DNA of 64,000 nt from contig JAVXUO010001813.1 in NCBI GenBank assembly GCA_033065855.1, forward strand, positions 310,001-374,000, given 5' to 3'. This document shows, one piece after another, positions 10,620 through 23,116 of the stretch (its first letter is position 1; every line of letters starts with the position of its first letter). The notes below the pieces were generated by a model. The model was not told the DNA's origin. It searched no databases and saw only the letters and a program-made list of their open reading frames with translations. The DNA is from Escallonia rubra (Eukaryota > Streptophyta > Magnoliopsida > Escalloniales > Escalloniaceae). Made by a program: the position numbers and the translations under genes.

Positions 10620-13600
10620 GGTTAGGGTGGTAAATGGGGCTGGGTGGTGGTGACGAGAGATAAGAGCTTGGTTGCTGGTGGCAGTAGGCGTGGCTGGGTG
10701 GTGGTTGACAGGGGCAGGGTGGTGGATGGCTCTGGGTTGGTGAGGGCGGCAGCTAGGATTTTTTTACTGGAGTCGAGAAGTGCTAGGTACATGAGAGGAG
10801 AGAAAAAGGAAGAAATGGTATAATAGTCATTTCCTTGTATTTAATGCACTTTTGAGCACGTGTGTATCACACCCCATTAACTTGCACTATTTTTCTAAGG
10901 GCGCACAGGCGCGGCGACAACCGTCGCGGAAGTGGGCGTCGTGACGAGGGCACGTGATGCATGAACGATGCATGGGCGAGGGGCGATTGGTGTTGCAGAA
11001 GTGGTTGTCGTGCCAGGGGCACGTGACTCATGAAAGACGCATCTCGCAGGCGACTGGTGTAGCAGAAGTGGGCATCATGCCGGGGGCACGTGACGCATGA
11101 ATGGCGCATGGGCGCGGCAACGTCTGTCCTGGAAGTGAGGGTCATGCCGGGGGCACGTGACGTATGAGCAGCGCATAGGCGCGGGCGAGTGGTGTCGCAG
11201 AAGTAGGCGTCGTGTCGGGGTCACGTGACGCATGAACGGCGTATGGGCGTGGGCGACGAGCGTCGCAGAGTCGGCGCGTGGGCAACGACGGGAATCGTGG
11301 AGACGGTGCCCAGGCGACAAGTGTCACGGAGAAGGCGCGCGACCGTGGGCGATGGGTGTCACGACGACAGGGCAGGGCCGCGAGCGATGGGTGTCGCGAA
11401 GCCAGAGCGCGGGTGACGGCGGGCATCGCGGACGATGCATGGCCCCTTGTAGAGAGGTGAAGTTGCCATGAGGAAGGCCAAAGGCCAACCCTTGGGGGAA
11501 GGCCGAGGCCGATCCCTTTGGGAAGGCTAAGGCCAACCCCCTCAGGCAAGCGCTTAGGCGCGCTGACGATTGATCGTTTGAAAGAAAAAAAAGGAGTTGG
11601 ATGTTCGAAGCGTGATGAGCACATTTCCGTGAGTTGTGCGAAATAAATTCTTTTGCACAAAATTGTAAAAAAAAGCAGAATAACACATGTGACTCAGGCG
11701 TGCGCATTTTGACCGGTTGAGAGCGTTGAAAAATTCACCGTTGACTGTATCAACGTGTCGCGAAAAATGAGACCCCCAGTGAATCCTTGGGTGTGGCCAA
11801 AGTAAGTTGGGAACAAAATATGTAACTAGAGGCCGGTATCTTTTTGAATCGAGACGAACGACAAGGTCTGATTTTGCACCATTCTCCATTCCTCTTTTAA
11901 ATTTGAGATCGTTAGAAAAGTAAACACGTTGCTCATGGTTAAGGTTTTGTCTAATTCAAAAAGCAAGTCAATAAAGGTGGGAATCTTTACGTGATTTGCA
12001 AAGGCTACGAAACAACCGAGTTGGAGAGTAGGCTATAAAGCGGAAGAAAAGTCTTCGAGACTCTCGACTCCTAAGTCTTAAGGAACCCACGGAGATACCA
12101 ATACTTCAAATTAGTGGCAGAATGTACAATTCTCGTTACAGGGAGAAGATTCAAGTCTACTTTTCTTCTCCTTAGCTTCCTAGTAACTTACACTAGTTCT
12201 TCAGTTTCATCAAAGCAAATACGTCTTAAAAGGCTGCCAAGACTTAGTCCTGCAAGTAGCTACACCGAAACTTCTTCCATGGAAAGTATTTGAGAGTGTT
12301 GACTTAGTTTGTCTTCATGTCATTGGATCTCCAAGAACACCTATTTTGACCTATATCGCAATACAAATGTGAAATCTTGTTCATTACCTGCAGGCATTGC
12401 TTGGTGACAGAACTCCACTCATCTTTAATGGACGTCCTTCGTCAACACAGGCGGCATTGTTTGCCTGTGAGTGATCCACACGAGGCAGTAAACAGAACAA
12501 TCCTAATTGGCCCAATTATGTTATGATCACATAACCTTGACTCCCAAGATTCTCCAAGAGTCAAAATAGTTGTTAAAGTTTTTGACATAACAGGCCACCT
12601 CAGAGTTGGGCTAGGACTTACTTGTTTTACTGACAGCGATACGAGATGTGATTCAGCTGCCACTTCTTGTTTCGCATCAGATATCTATACTGCACAAGCA
12701 CAAGGCCTACAAATAATCATTAAATGTGTCTCGAGGAAAAAACATGCACAACGTTATCATACGTGGATAAACAATTTTTTTTGCTCTCTCAACTCGTCGA
12801 GACTACTAATATCCTCAACACTATGGCACTGATTATGTTTCGACTCTTACACTATGATGTCAGAATTTTACTTCTTTTTGTGTAGATAAAGCGACTCTAA
12901 ACATCTGGAGGAGGCACATTTTCAGTCTACTTTTGCTTATTAACTCCTAGACACGTGGAGTAATAATAGGTGTAGGTATTCTACCCTTGGCTTCATTTTT
13001 GGATCTACAATTAAACTCTTAGCTTGTATTGTTTATGGAAGATTGATGGATATCCTATTAATTCTTCTCCAAAACATAATTTGTAAGATTATAAACATTT
13101 AAAAATGATTGGTATCTTTAAAAAGGAAGTAATGATTAGTCCTAAAGTAGCTTATGCAGAGCACTTTCACTTTGTACGTCACAGGAGAATTGACACTTCT
13201 ATCGGCACTCCATGTATCACGGTTGACACTGCACGTACTATTCCTTTCTTCCGATTCTATTCGTTCAGTTTTTCTTTTCGAACTGTTCTTAAAAAGTTGC
13301 TCATTTTTTCAGACTAAGAGAGGCTATATACGTTTTTCTCCATGTTTACATTTTTACACTACTTGTGTTCTATTTATCTATCTGTATTTAGCCATCCACT
13401 AGCTCATTCTTTTTTTTTTTATCTCCCGACTCACTTCCTTCTCACACTCTCTCTAGGAGTAAAATAAAAAGCACATAATATATAAATTATTATATTCTTA
13501 ATATGCATGCGAAGTTAATATAGAATAATCGAATTAGATAGAAAGCGTATTATTCAGGCACGTGAATTATACGAAAAACAATCATGCGAAGGGATCCCTA

Positions 13601-13620
13601 AAACCATGAAGGTTATGATC
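10620..13620. repeat. Large duplicated segment, copy 2, carrying a GC-rich insertion
   Basis: Collinear with 9150-10600, but two stretches are absent from copy 1: a GC-rich block between TTTTCTAAG (near 10900) and TAACTAGAGG (near 11822), and a segment at about 12250-13050. The block boundaries show where insertion or deletion separated the two copies. Confidence 0.65.
10895..11570. repeat. GC-rich minisatellite block, unit about 63-70 bp
   Basis: Degenerate units recur with GCACGTGACGCATGAA-like cores near 10945, 11015, 11085, 11150 and 11217, followed by GCGAC...GTCGC dyads. After 11460 come GGCCAACCC/GGCCGATCCC units. The same unit types appear at 61990-62400 and 60985-61240. Open frames on both strands are by-products of the high GC content. 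Confidence 0.75.
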
Positions 13621-14290
13621 TTAATACAAAATATTGTTTATATCTTTTATAAACCAGTATTTCGTAACTTATAAGTTCCAACAAAGAAGAGTCAAGTCAC
13701 TGTCCCTTAATCCTATTATGCAGTGAGTTAACCCATTAGAATCATCAACACCACCGTAACAATCATCGGTCACCTCCACGTCCTCCTATTACAACCACAA
13801 AAACCCACAACCAAATGTAGTCCCTCTCCAAGCCCAAAAATAATTTACAAACATTTCATCGAATGCTGCAAGTCTGTCGCCACACCATCATCTCTCTACA
13901 ACACCATATGACCATCTATGGGATGTTGCGGACAAAGAGCCACCTCATGGCTGCCTCGATGTCGACTCAGTCGTGTCCTCGACTACGGCAGAGAGCCTTG
14001 TTGGCGCGACATCGCTTAATCTAGATAGAGTGAGAAAAGGGTTCTGGGTCATATTGGAAGTAGAGGTGGTGGTGGCAAGTAAAAGTGGATTTGGTAGTGC
14101 AGCGGTGATATGGTGTTATGGCAGTAGAAGCTTGACGAGAATACGTGATGGGGTCACAGCAGTGATGGTGGCAGGCAACGGTGGGGTATAGTGGAAGGTG
14201 CTGATGGTGGTCAGTTGTGGCAGATCTACACACTTGAGTGGCGGTGGGTGAAGATTAAGAGGAAAATAAGGGGTGGGGTGTGAGGGGAAA
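13620..14290. other. Spacer, GGTGG-rich, no gene recognised
   Basis: Sequence rich in CCACC/GGTGG motifs around 13740-14260. Short frames show no domain. Confidence 0.5.
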
Positions 14291-15535
14291 AACTAAGGTA
14301 GCGTTTGAAATCTATTTCGTTTTCAGTTTTTTCTACAGTTTTGTAAACTGGAGAAGAAAAAAAACGAGTTTGACACATAATTTTCGTTTTTTTTCCTCTT
14401 CAATTTTGAAAATCAGTTTTTAAAACAAGACTATTTTTTAAAACTCTCATTTTGAAGTTTTAGATAGCGTTTGAAAACACTTCCAGTTTTTGTTTTTTAT
14501 TTCCAAAAAAAACAAAATTTAATTTAGGTTTTTTTTTTTTTTAACAAAAACAAATGGGTGTTTGATTACGTAATTTTTATTTTGAGTCTTTTCTTTTGGG
14601 TGTTTGATCACCCCGTTTTTATTTTGAGTTTTTTCTTTGGTGGTGGTTTGCGTTGGCGGTTGTGGGGCTTGGCAGTGGCCGGCGGGATGGTCGCCAACAG
14701 TGACTGTCGATGGACGGTGGCGGTGGCTTTGGTGGTGGGAGGTTAAAGCTCTGTTTGAAATCGTTTATTTTTCCAGTTTTTTCTCCAGATTTGTAAACTG
14801 GAAAAAATAAATGCGTTTGACACACAATTTTATTTATTTTTTCCTTCAGTTTTGAAAACCAATTTTTAAAACATGACTGTTTTTTTAAAACTCTCATTTG
14901 GAGTTTTGGGTTTTTATTTTGAGACCATCACCACCACCGCAGCCACCGCCCACCGCCGGCAGCTACCGCCATGCTCCATCACCGCCACCGCAAACTACCA
15001 CCAAAGAAAAAACTCAAAATAAAAATTGGGTAATCAAATACCCGTTTGTTTTGTTAAAAAAAACTAAACTAAACTGGTTTTTATTTTTTTGGAAGCTGAA
15101 AACTAAGACTGAAAGTGTTTTCAAACGCTACTTTAAGTTTCCAATTTTGATTTTTGTTTTGAGACCACCACCTCCCCTCCAACCGTCACCGCCCGTCGCC
15201 ACGGCCCACCGCTGCCAGCCACCGCCACCCGCCGATGCCGCCGCCATCCACTGCCACCCGCCGGCACCACTGCCAGCCGACCACTGCCACCCCCCTGCAT
15301 CGCCGTCGACCACCGTCCCCAGCCGGCCACCGCAACCACTACCAAAGAAAAAATTCAAAATAAAAACTGGGTAATCAAACACCCAAAAGAAAAAACTCAA
15401 AATAAAAATTTGGTAATCAAACACTCATTTGTTTTTGTAAAAATAAAAACTAAACTGGTTTTGATTTTTGTTTTTAAATTTTTTTTAGAAATAGAAAATC
15501 AAGACTGAAAGTGAATTTTCAAACAGACTGGGGGG
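14290..15535. mobile_element. Cluster of nested or tandem inverted-repeat (MITE-like) ends
   Basis: A terminus-like sequence containing TAGCGTTTGAAA or its complement occurs at about 14297, 14465 and 15125, with a related TCTGTTTGAAAT at 14752. Blocks 14465-14650 and 15000-15135 are inverted copies, 14300-14460 and 14755-14915 are direct copies, and 15350-15520 repeats the right arm. The interior is CCACC/GGTGG-rich. This looks like several copies of one non-autonomous element inserted in or next to each other. Class not determined. Confidence 0.55.
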
Positions 15536-15539
15536 TTAT

Positions 15540-17205
15540 TTTTGTCAGAAAATGAAGATGGAGAAAGAGAAAATCCAAGAAAACAAAGAGTAGAACCCTC
15601 TCTTTACAAAAAAGTGCAAAAACACATATAAAAGTTAAAATGACATTAATTACTAGTTCAGTCCCTCCAAAAAATATCCGGCTCCGTCGTGACCGGGTAA
15701 AAGAAATAAACGATCTTGTCCATCTAAATGATAAAAATTCATAAAGCAGAATTACTTTGAAGTTAGGGTTTCTTCTTGGAAAAAAGAAGAATTATAATCT
15801 GTGTTTGATCGGGGGGTACAAGTGTTCTAAGCATTGGATCTATCCATTGTCCAATTTAATGTGATCATTTGAGCCCTTTGTCTTCTGTTTCGCGGGATTT
15901 ATATTTATGGTCGAATGCCGCAATAATGCGGAGGACTACTCCAAGTCTAACTCCAAAACAACTGATTTTTTTTATGTCTGATTTGTAACTTATCATAGTT
16001 TTAGAAAAGCTTTTGTTCTCTATTTGCAGACTCAAAACTTTACGTGTAGACGTATGTCCGAGTTCTTTTGAACGAGAAGACTTCAATGCAATCATTTGGA
16101 TGAGAGGATCTTTTCAATCGCTGTTCGTTAAAAGATTCATAAGGCATATATCTTAATGTCCTAACCATGATTTGCTTAATATTTACTGGTATAATAAGTT
16201 TTAACATGTCGCTGCTTTCAGGATACAATAATCCAGCTTAAGATTGTTTTTCTTTCTTTTAATTTGCACTACTAGAAAAGCTAAAGTTTCATACGACACC
16301 CTTCTTGTGCAAGAATAGATTCTTAAAATTATTATTCCATGTAAAGGATAAAGCTTCAATGTATCATCAGGGAAGGTGAAATTGTGGCATGAAGAAAATC
16401 CTGTGGACCTAAGGTCCATCAATGTGAAGCAGCTTAACAACCATTTTATAGCCTAGAAGTGGAGTATATGAGCCAAATGGATGCTTAGCCCATAAATCCC
16501 GTTGTAACCCACATGAATGCTTAGCCCAAATGATGACAAAGCCAATTAAGTAAAATGGCATTAATGAACAAGTTTTGGCTACTATCAGGGGATCCTATAC
16601 AAAGAAAAGAAATAAAAAAGAAAAAGGTCTTGTTTTTTCCCTTTCATAATTTTTGAGTTTTTAGAAGTGAAGAAAGGAAGAGAAATGGAAGGAAGTTAAT
16701 AAGGTATTTAGAATACCAACATTACCCCTATATCGTTTAAGTAAAGCTAACACTTTGTGGAAAAAAAAAAGGGGCATTTTAGTGAAATAACTCAAAAAAA
16801 ATTCGTTTCCTTTTCCTTTTCTCTAACTCACAAACAACGCCAAGAAAAATAACTTTCTCCTTCACTCCAAACTTAAAAACCCAAGGAAAGAAACTCACAA
16901 TTCTTTCTTTTCTTTTCTCTTCATTTCTCGTCCTTTCTTTTCGATCAAAACTCAAAAACAGGCTATTAGTGACATCTAGGAAAGAAAACATTGTAAAGCC
17001 ATTAGCACATTTTTATCCATATAATAGTGTAAGTTGTCACCGTTGGCCCCTTAGTTTTTTTTTCCATTTAACGTTATGTTTCCCACTTTAAATTATGGCG
17101 TTGGTCTTGGCTGATTTTTCTCTGTTGTTGTCGTTGTTTGATTTTTCATATTGGAATTGCCTTTTAAGGTAGACTACCGTAAGGAGGCAAACAGGTAGTT
17201 TCCCA
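15540..17205. other. Spacer, no gene recognised
   Basis: AT-rich. Part of 16215-16330 resembles 30690-30800 (shared TTTAATTTGCACTACTAGA-like sequence), an unclassified dispersed repeat. A purine/pyrimidine-rich tract occurs at 16600-16960. Confidence 0.45.
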
Positions 17206-17209
17206 GTAA

Positions 17210-20200
17210 ATGGCATCAGAGCTTTGGCATGAGCGATTGTCCTGTGTGTAATGGTGGAGGTTAACACAAATCGAACTGTTAACCCAGTGGAGAATGCTGC
17301 TGCCTACATGGATCTACGGCCCGAGCACATAAGCCAGAAAAGCCTTGATTTTTTCAGCCAAGATTCCAGGAACGTGAAGTGTGTCTTCAAAATTGTGTGC
17401 GCTTTTTTGGCTCGGAAACAACATTGAATTAGTTTTAGAACTTATACATCTTGAAAACCCAATCAGTATGCATCCTAGTTACTGATCTTTATTCCAGAAA
17501 AAGGATGGGTGTACATCTTTAAATCTAAAAACCAAGTGCAGATGTTTTTAAGCGGATTGTTGTTTGTGTTAAGAAGAGAAACCGGTAAAATTCTAAAGCA
17601 CATGACTCTCAACTTATAAATGGCATGGTAGAAAGGATGAACCATACCATTGTAGTGAGAGTCATGTGCTTGATTTCATAGACAAAGCTGCCAAGATACT
17701 ACTGGGGTGAGACCTTGAGAACAGCGGTGGAGGTGACCAATATCTCCCCATGAATTCTTTTGCAATGTCAGGTGCCAGATAGACGTGGATTAGAATAAGA
17801 TGTCTCCTGCTAGCACTTAAGGGTGTGTGTTCGCAAGGCTTTTGTACACATCCCCAAGGATGAAAGGCCAAATCTTGATGACAAAACCAAGCAATGCATT
17901 GTTGTGGGTTATGGAAATAATTAATGAGTCTGGGTACAAAAAAGTAGGATCCAGTGGACCAAAAGATGATCTGTGTGAAAGATAATGTCTTTTCTGGAGA
18001 TTGGTCAGTTAAAGATTGCGAGAAAGTTGTTGAAAGCCAACAACTACAAAGCGGTGACTTGATTGACTTATACACAATTCACCTGCTCATAGGTTATGAC
18101 CGGGGTGAGTAAGATGTACCTAGATATTACACTGATGAACATAGTTTTAGGAGCTCCTACAGATAGTGTTGATGCTCCCAGTGATGGTGGTGAACAAGCT
18201 GAACAACCTTCAAATCCACCAGAACCCATTCCATTGAGAAGATATACTAGAAATGTTCGACTCTCTATGAACACAAGTGTGTGTTGCTCATTGATATGGA
18301 GAATCGGAGTGCTATCAAGAGGCCATGCACTTGAACACAAGGAAAAATGCTGATATATAAGCTATACAAGAAGAAATGAGATCCTTGCATGGGAAACATA
18401 AACACTAGTTTGTGGAACTGCCTAAGGGCGAGAGATCACATTAGAACAAATGGGTGTACATAGACCGAAGAGCACTGTTCACATCCAAGGTATAAAGCAT
18501 GCTTGGTTGCGAAGAGGCTCAGTCAAAAGAAGGAGATTGACTTGAATGACATATTTTTTTTTCCTGTTGTAAAGATATTCATTCCAGTTCTAAAGATGCC
18601 ATATACCTAAGTTGTTCTAGAGGTTGAACAACCAAATGGATTGTTGGAGATGGTTCCAGAATATCTTTGTGGGAAGATTGGTGGTATGGTACCAAACCTT
18701 TAAACCAAAATGGGGTGAGAGGAGAAAATGAAACCAAGGTTCTCAGCATTATTGAAGATAAAGAATGGAAAATCAATGATATTGAGAATAACTTATCTAA
18801 TTCTGAGAAGGGTGAGATAACCACCACACCCATTGCCAAATATAGCTCTCTACATGGAGTTTTCTCTACCAAAGGTGCCTTTGATTTGATCTCCACACCC
18901 ACTCCTAACCAACAACCCGCAGCCATCACCAACTGGAATAATCTTTGGAGCATGACCATCCCTCAAAAACTTAAAGGCTTTATCTGGACTGCCCTGCATG
19001 ATAGACTCCCAACCAATTCCCTTAGAAAAATTAGAGGAATGACTGACTCTAACCTTTGCCCTAGATGTAAGAGATATGAGGAAACCACGACTTGCTCTTA
19101 TGCCCTTGACCTATGGAACAAAACCATGGATATCAATCAAATCCAACAACTTCACAACCTTCAGATTATACCTTGGTTTTGGAAAGGGGTTCAAATAAAA
19201 GAAAATCATGCCCAAAACTACCCCTGGAAGATTCTGTTTATATCTATCATGTGGACTAACTAGAAGTGCAAGAACAAAAGTGTGTTTGACAACAAATGTA
19301 TCAGCACATTGGAAGCTCTCTACTCTAGCAAACAGTTCGGAAGGGAAGTCTCTGAAGCTTTTAAGTTATCTCCAATACATCATGTCAGTACCATAACCAA
19401 ACTGATTAAATGGAAGTTTCCAGATGCAGGTTTCATCAAAATCAACACGGATGGAGCAGCTAAGGGTAACCCAGGCCAAAATGGGTATGGAGGGATAATC
19501 AGGGATGATCAAGGCAAATGGATGGAAGGCTTCTACGGAAGTATTGGACAGAGTACTAGTCTAAATGCTGAGATATGGGGAATTCATAGAAGACTCACTA
19601 CCATAAGAGAAGAAACTTGCAGAAAGCTACGATCGAGACAGACTCTACATCTGCTCTGCAATTGATCATGGAACAAGACACTCAGAACCACCCCCTCAGA
19701 GCTTTGGTGGAGGACTGCTGGACAATCATCAAGCAAATGGGAAGTACTATAACTCACACAATGCGTGAAGGCAACCAATGTGCAGACTACCTGGCGAATC
19801 TAGGTGTAGGACAAAATAAGAAATATGTCTACATTAGCTACGCACCTAGAGAAATGAACAACCTTCTTTTGGCTGACTTGTATGGAGTGGCTTTTGTGAG
19901 GCCCTCCAAGTAATCTGTTTCCTCTGTACCAAAAAAAAAACTCGATAAGAAGATAACATTTCTTCTTGGTAATTTGGGAGGAAGTAATCTTCATGGAGCT
20001 AACTGCCGAGAGAATATATGAGACTGAAATTGTAGAAAAGTCTATACGAGTTAAAGAAAACACCATGTAAGTGGTATTGAATATTTAAGTCTTTTGAGGG
20101 GGGAGCACGGAACCAAAAATACAACTTTAGACTATGAAAATATTTATTTGTGAAGAGTTTTCCTAGTGCTGACTTTGTTATTCGCTTATTGTTTATTGAT

Positions 20201-20420
20201 TATATCCTGATTGTTGGAGATGATGTCAACAAGGTTTTCATATTCAAAAAAGAGTTACAAGTCTTTTGCCATGAGTTACTCGAGAGTAGGTAGCCCTTCT
20301 AGCACTTGCATGGCGAGGCCAGTGGCACTAAATTCACCATTTATACAAATTATAATCGTGCAAGTTGATGTGAGGGAACACCAAAACTTTATTGAAGTGC
20401 CAACTAAACTACACATTTAA
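17210..20420 (+). mobile_element. Degenerate Ty1/copia retrotransposon, split by a LINE
   Basis: A primer-binding-site-like TGGCATCAGAGC (17213-17224) resembles the TGGTATCAGAGC complementary to initiator tRNA-Met. Further right the plus strand shows decayed pol blocks: integrase NGMVERMNHTIV and YYWGETLRTAVEVTN (17620-17730), a connector with PEPIPLRRYTRN (18217-18255), RT start KACLVAKRLSQKKEID (near 18500-18545), and the RT core region IDYILIVGDDV (near 20195-20230). Stops and frameshifts occur throughout, and gag, protease and most of the integrase are missing. The RT is divided by the LINE insertion at about 18640-19940. The LTR ends could not be defined. Confidence 0.75.
18640..19940 (+). 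mobile_element. 5'-truncated L1-type LINE (zf-RVT and RNase H end)
   Basis: The plus strand begins with IVGDGSRISLWEDWW, typical of the region after the LINE reverse transcriptase. It continues into a zf-RVT domain (18960-19260) with TIPQKLKGFIWTALHDRLPT and LCPRCKRYEE, then an RNase H domain (19430-19910) with INTDGAAKGNPG, an Asn-Ala-Glu helix and ETDSTSAL. One in-frame TAG at 19261 replaces a Trp position, and a frameshift lies near 19620. The segment ends with an A-run after CTGTACC (19930-19940), a normal LINE 3' tail. It sits inside the copia relic, so it is the younger insertion. Confidence 0.82.
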
Positions 20421-22211
20421 AATGAGCAAACCGTTTATAGGAAATAGTTCCCTTTTGGAAAATCGGTATATGTTTGGCATTGTATAGCTTTATGTGTCGT
20501 ACAATAAACTTTTATTTGTTTGTACTACATAGTAGGTTTCTACAACAGTATGCCTAATGCGCACAATAAATATAACGATTAATAGTTTGAACAATTTCTA
20601 CGAAGAAGGAGCTCATTTTGGGGCCAGACTTGAGCATAGGCGTCCTACTAACTTAAAGGCTGACCTTAATAATGATCGGTGCAAGAATGATGAATATTAA
20701 TGTTTGGATTATGATTTGGTAAGCTTTGATCTCATAAAAAGATGTAAGAGAAGACTGGATAGGACTAGTCGACTAAACTTACCCCAATGTATGGCACGTT
20801 TGAAAATTTACGCCCTAACAAACAAAAATAGGATTTTCTTATTTTGGAAATCTAAAGACCCTTTTCATAGAGGTCTGGGGCGACAGAAATGACAAAAATG
20901 ATCATCTCAATTTGTAATCTGGTGGTAAGCAGAATATCTGATAGGAATTTGAAAATGAGAAAAGTTAAACTAACCAATCGGTTTGTCGAAAATTGGCCGG
21001 TTTATCCCATAATGTCTTCATTTTTTTTTCTTTCAAAACTTCGGAATATTATATGTCCCTAATTTGATAATTATTTTCGATTTAATCAGATGGAGTGTAC
21101 TAGATTTGAAAATTATCTCCATATTCTTTATAAATTAAGGATTAATCACACGCATCGAAGATAAATCATAAGATAATCCTAAATAATCTAAATAAATCAC
21201 AATCTTTATAGTGGACTAGACTCAAGTAATTGGACTGGACTGGACAACTGTATTGGACCGAACTATAAATTAGACTTAATTAGATAAAATAAGTATAATA
21301 TACTATTAGGCCTATCCCCACAATAATAAATTTTATTGTTAATAAAGCACAATAATTGTAGATAAATAAAAGGTACTACGATAACAGGGTGTTTACACCC
21401 ATGCTAAAGTCAAAGTGGCTCAGCCTTGAATGATGACTACTTGAGGGCACGTAGAATCGCTTCACACACCTAACGTTCGAGGTGTTCTCTACTAAGCTTC
21501 TCAAGCCATCATACGGTTTTGTGCTTTATCCCGACTTTCTTGGGGCCTCTAGAGAATCAGCTCAATTCTCATAAAAAAGGGCCCTTGATTATATCAAGGA
21601 TGCTCTTTTAACTTTTACATCTCACCATAGTGCCTATATACTCATTAAAAGACAAAATCTCAACCTTCAATTTCGTTACAAGAAATATGTACTACACATG
21701 AGGAGGGAAATTAGGTCCTAAGACAAGCATAGTGCATGTATGAAACCATGTCAGTTTATAATTCGTTGGTCCCCTGCCTATTTCTTAAGATTTTCAGTCC
21801 CTAGGAGGTTGTATCCTTATAGGTGACTTACACAAATTCGGGCTTAATTCTCATCCCCCTTGATATACATCAGACAATTACCTCTAGCTATAGTTTTAAC
21901 ACTCACGAAAACATCTTCAAAAAGCTAAGATTGTGGGATGGTGTTTATTCTTTGCAAAGGCAAATAATTTCAAATCACCAACCTATGCCTTCCCACGATA
22001 TTCACTACTATCAAATTAGGGATCCAACAGTTAATCGAAGAAACTCTTCTATATTCTCATATAATATCATCATATAGAGTAATTAGGGACATATATCAAG
22101 GAAAATATTTTGTCATGGGGACAACGACCATAAATGTAAATCTGGCCCATTTTAAAGCTTGCCACAAGCTTCAATATGTATTATGTTTCTTGGTGATAGC
22201 AAATAGACTTT
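20420..22211. other. Spacer, no gene recognised
   Basis: AT-rich DNA without domains in any frame that I can identify, and without well-defined repeat ends. Confidence 0.5.
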
Positions 22212-22219
22212 GCCGTGGG

Positions 22220-23108
22220 CAGTGTTATTAAAGGAGCAGGCGCACCTAAGGCGCAAAAGGTCCTTGGAGCCTAGGCGCAAAGCGCAGGCGCGCGCCTTTT
22301 CGAAGTAAGACGCAATATTAAAATAAATAAATAATAGTGCATTAAAACAATAAAATTAAGTAAAAAAAATTCAAAACATGATAATTAATAAACTTCCAAA
22401 CAATAGAAAAAGTTTCAAATATCATAACACCATAATATAAATCCACTGAAATTTAATGGTTCTAAAACAACAAGCTCACCCGAGAATCGAGATAGAGAGA
22501 GACTAAGAAAGACCGAGAGCTTCACTTCACGAGAAGAGCAGCTGCTTCAATTGACTTGATCAGCAGCGGAGCAGCAGGGCGAACTGGCGAAGAGGAGCAG
22601 CAATCGTGGCTGAAGCAGCGGACGATCGGCGAACTGGAGAAGAGGAGCAGCAATCGCGGGCCTCGCGGCTGAAGCAGCAGCAGCAGCAGCAATCGCGGCT
22701 GAACTGGCGAAGAGGAGCAGCAGACGATCGGCGAAGATGGGACTTGGGAGATGCGACGGCGGCGACCGGTGGTGACGGGTTATGCGACGGTGAGGTGAGA
22801 CTGTGAGAGTGAGAGAGACTTGAGAGTGAGACCGTGAGAGATTTGGTCGTGACTCGTGAGTCTGCTCAGCTGATTTGGTCGTGACTCGTAACTCGTGAGA
22901 GAGACTTGAGAGTGAGACCGTGAGAGATTCGAACGGCTACAAGAGGTGCGCCTGGATTTGCGCCTCTACCACCGCTGCGCGCCTTGCGCCCAGGCGCCTA
23001 GGCTCACTAGGCGTGTGCCTTCTTGAACGCGCTGCGCCTAGGCCTAGGCGAGGCGCTGAGAGTGAGCCTAGCGGAGCCTTGCGCCTAGGCGCGCTTTTAA
23101 TAACACTG
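22220..23108. mobile_element. Non-autonomous hAT element with perfect 8-bp target duplication (889 bp)
   Basis: Left end CAGTGTTATTAAAGGAGCAG; the reverse complement of the right end is CAGTGTTATTAAAAGCGCGC. The exact 8-bp direct repeat GCCGTGGG flanks both sides (22212-22219 and 23109-23116). GCGCC/AGGCGC-rich subterminal arms would fold back on each other. The centre holds CAG/AGC-rich and GTGAGAG-rich sequence, and the open frames there (22606-22806, 22920-23177) are compositional. The intact target duplication implies a fairly recent insertion. Confidence 0.9.
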
Positions 23109-23116
23109 GCCGTGGG

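Noticed and set aside
16620-16970. Possible MITE with TTTTTGAGTTTT-like ends
   Set aside because: Similarity is limited to purine/pyrimidine-rich words and no target duplication is seen.
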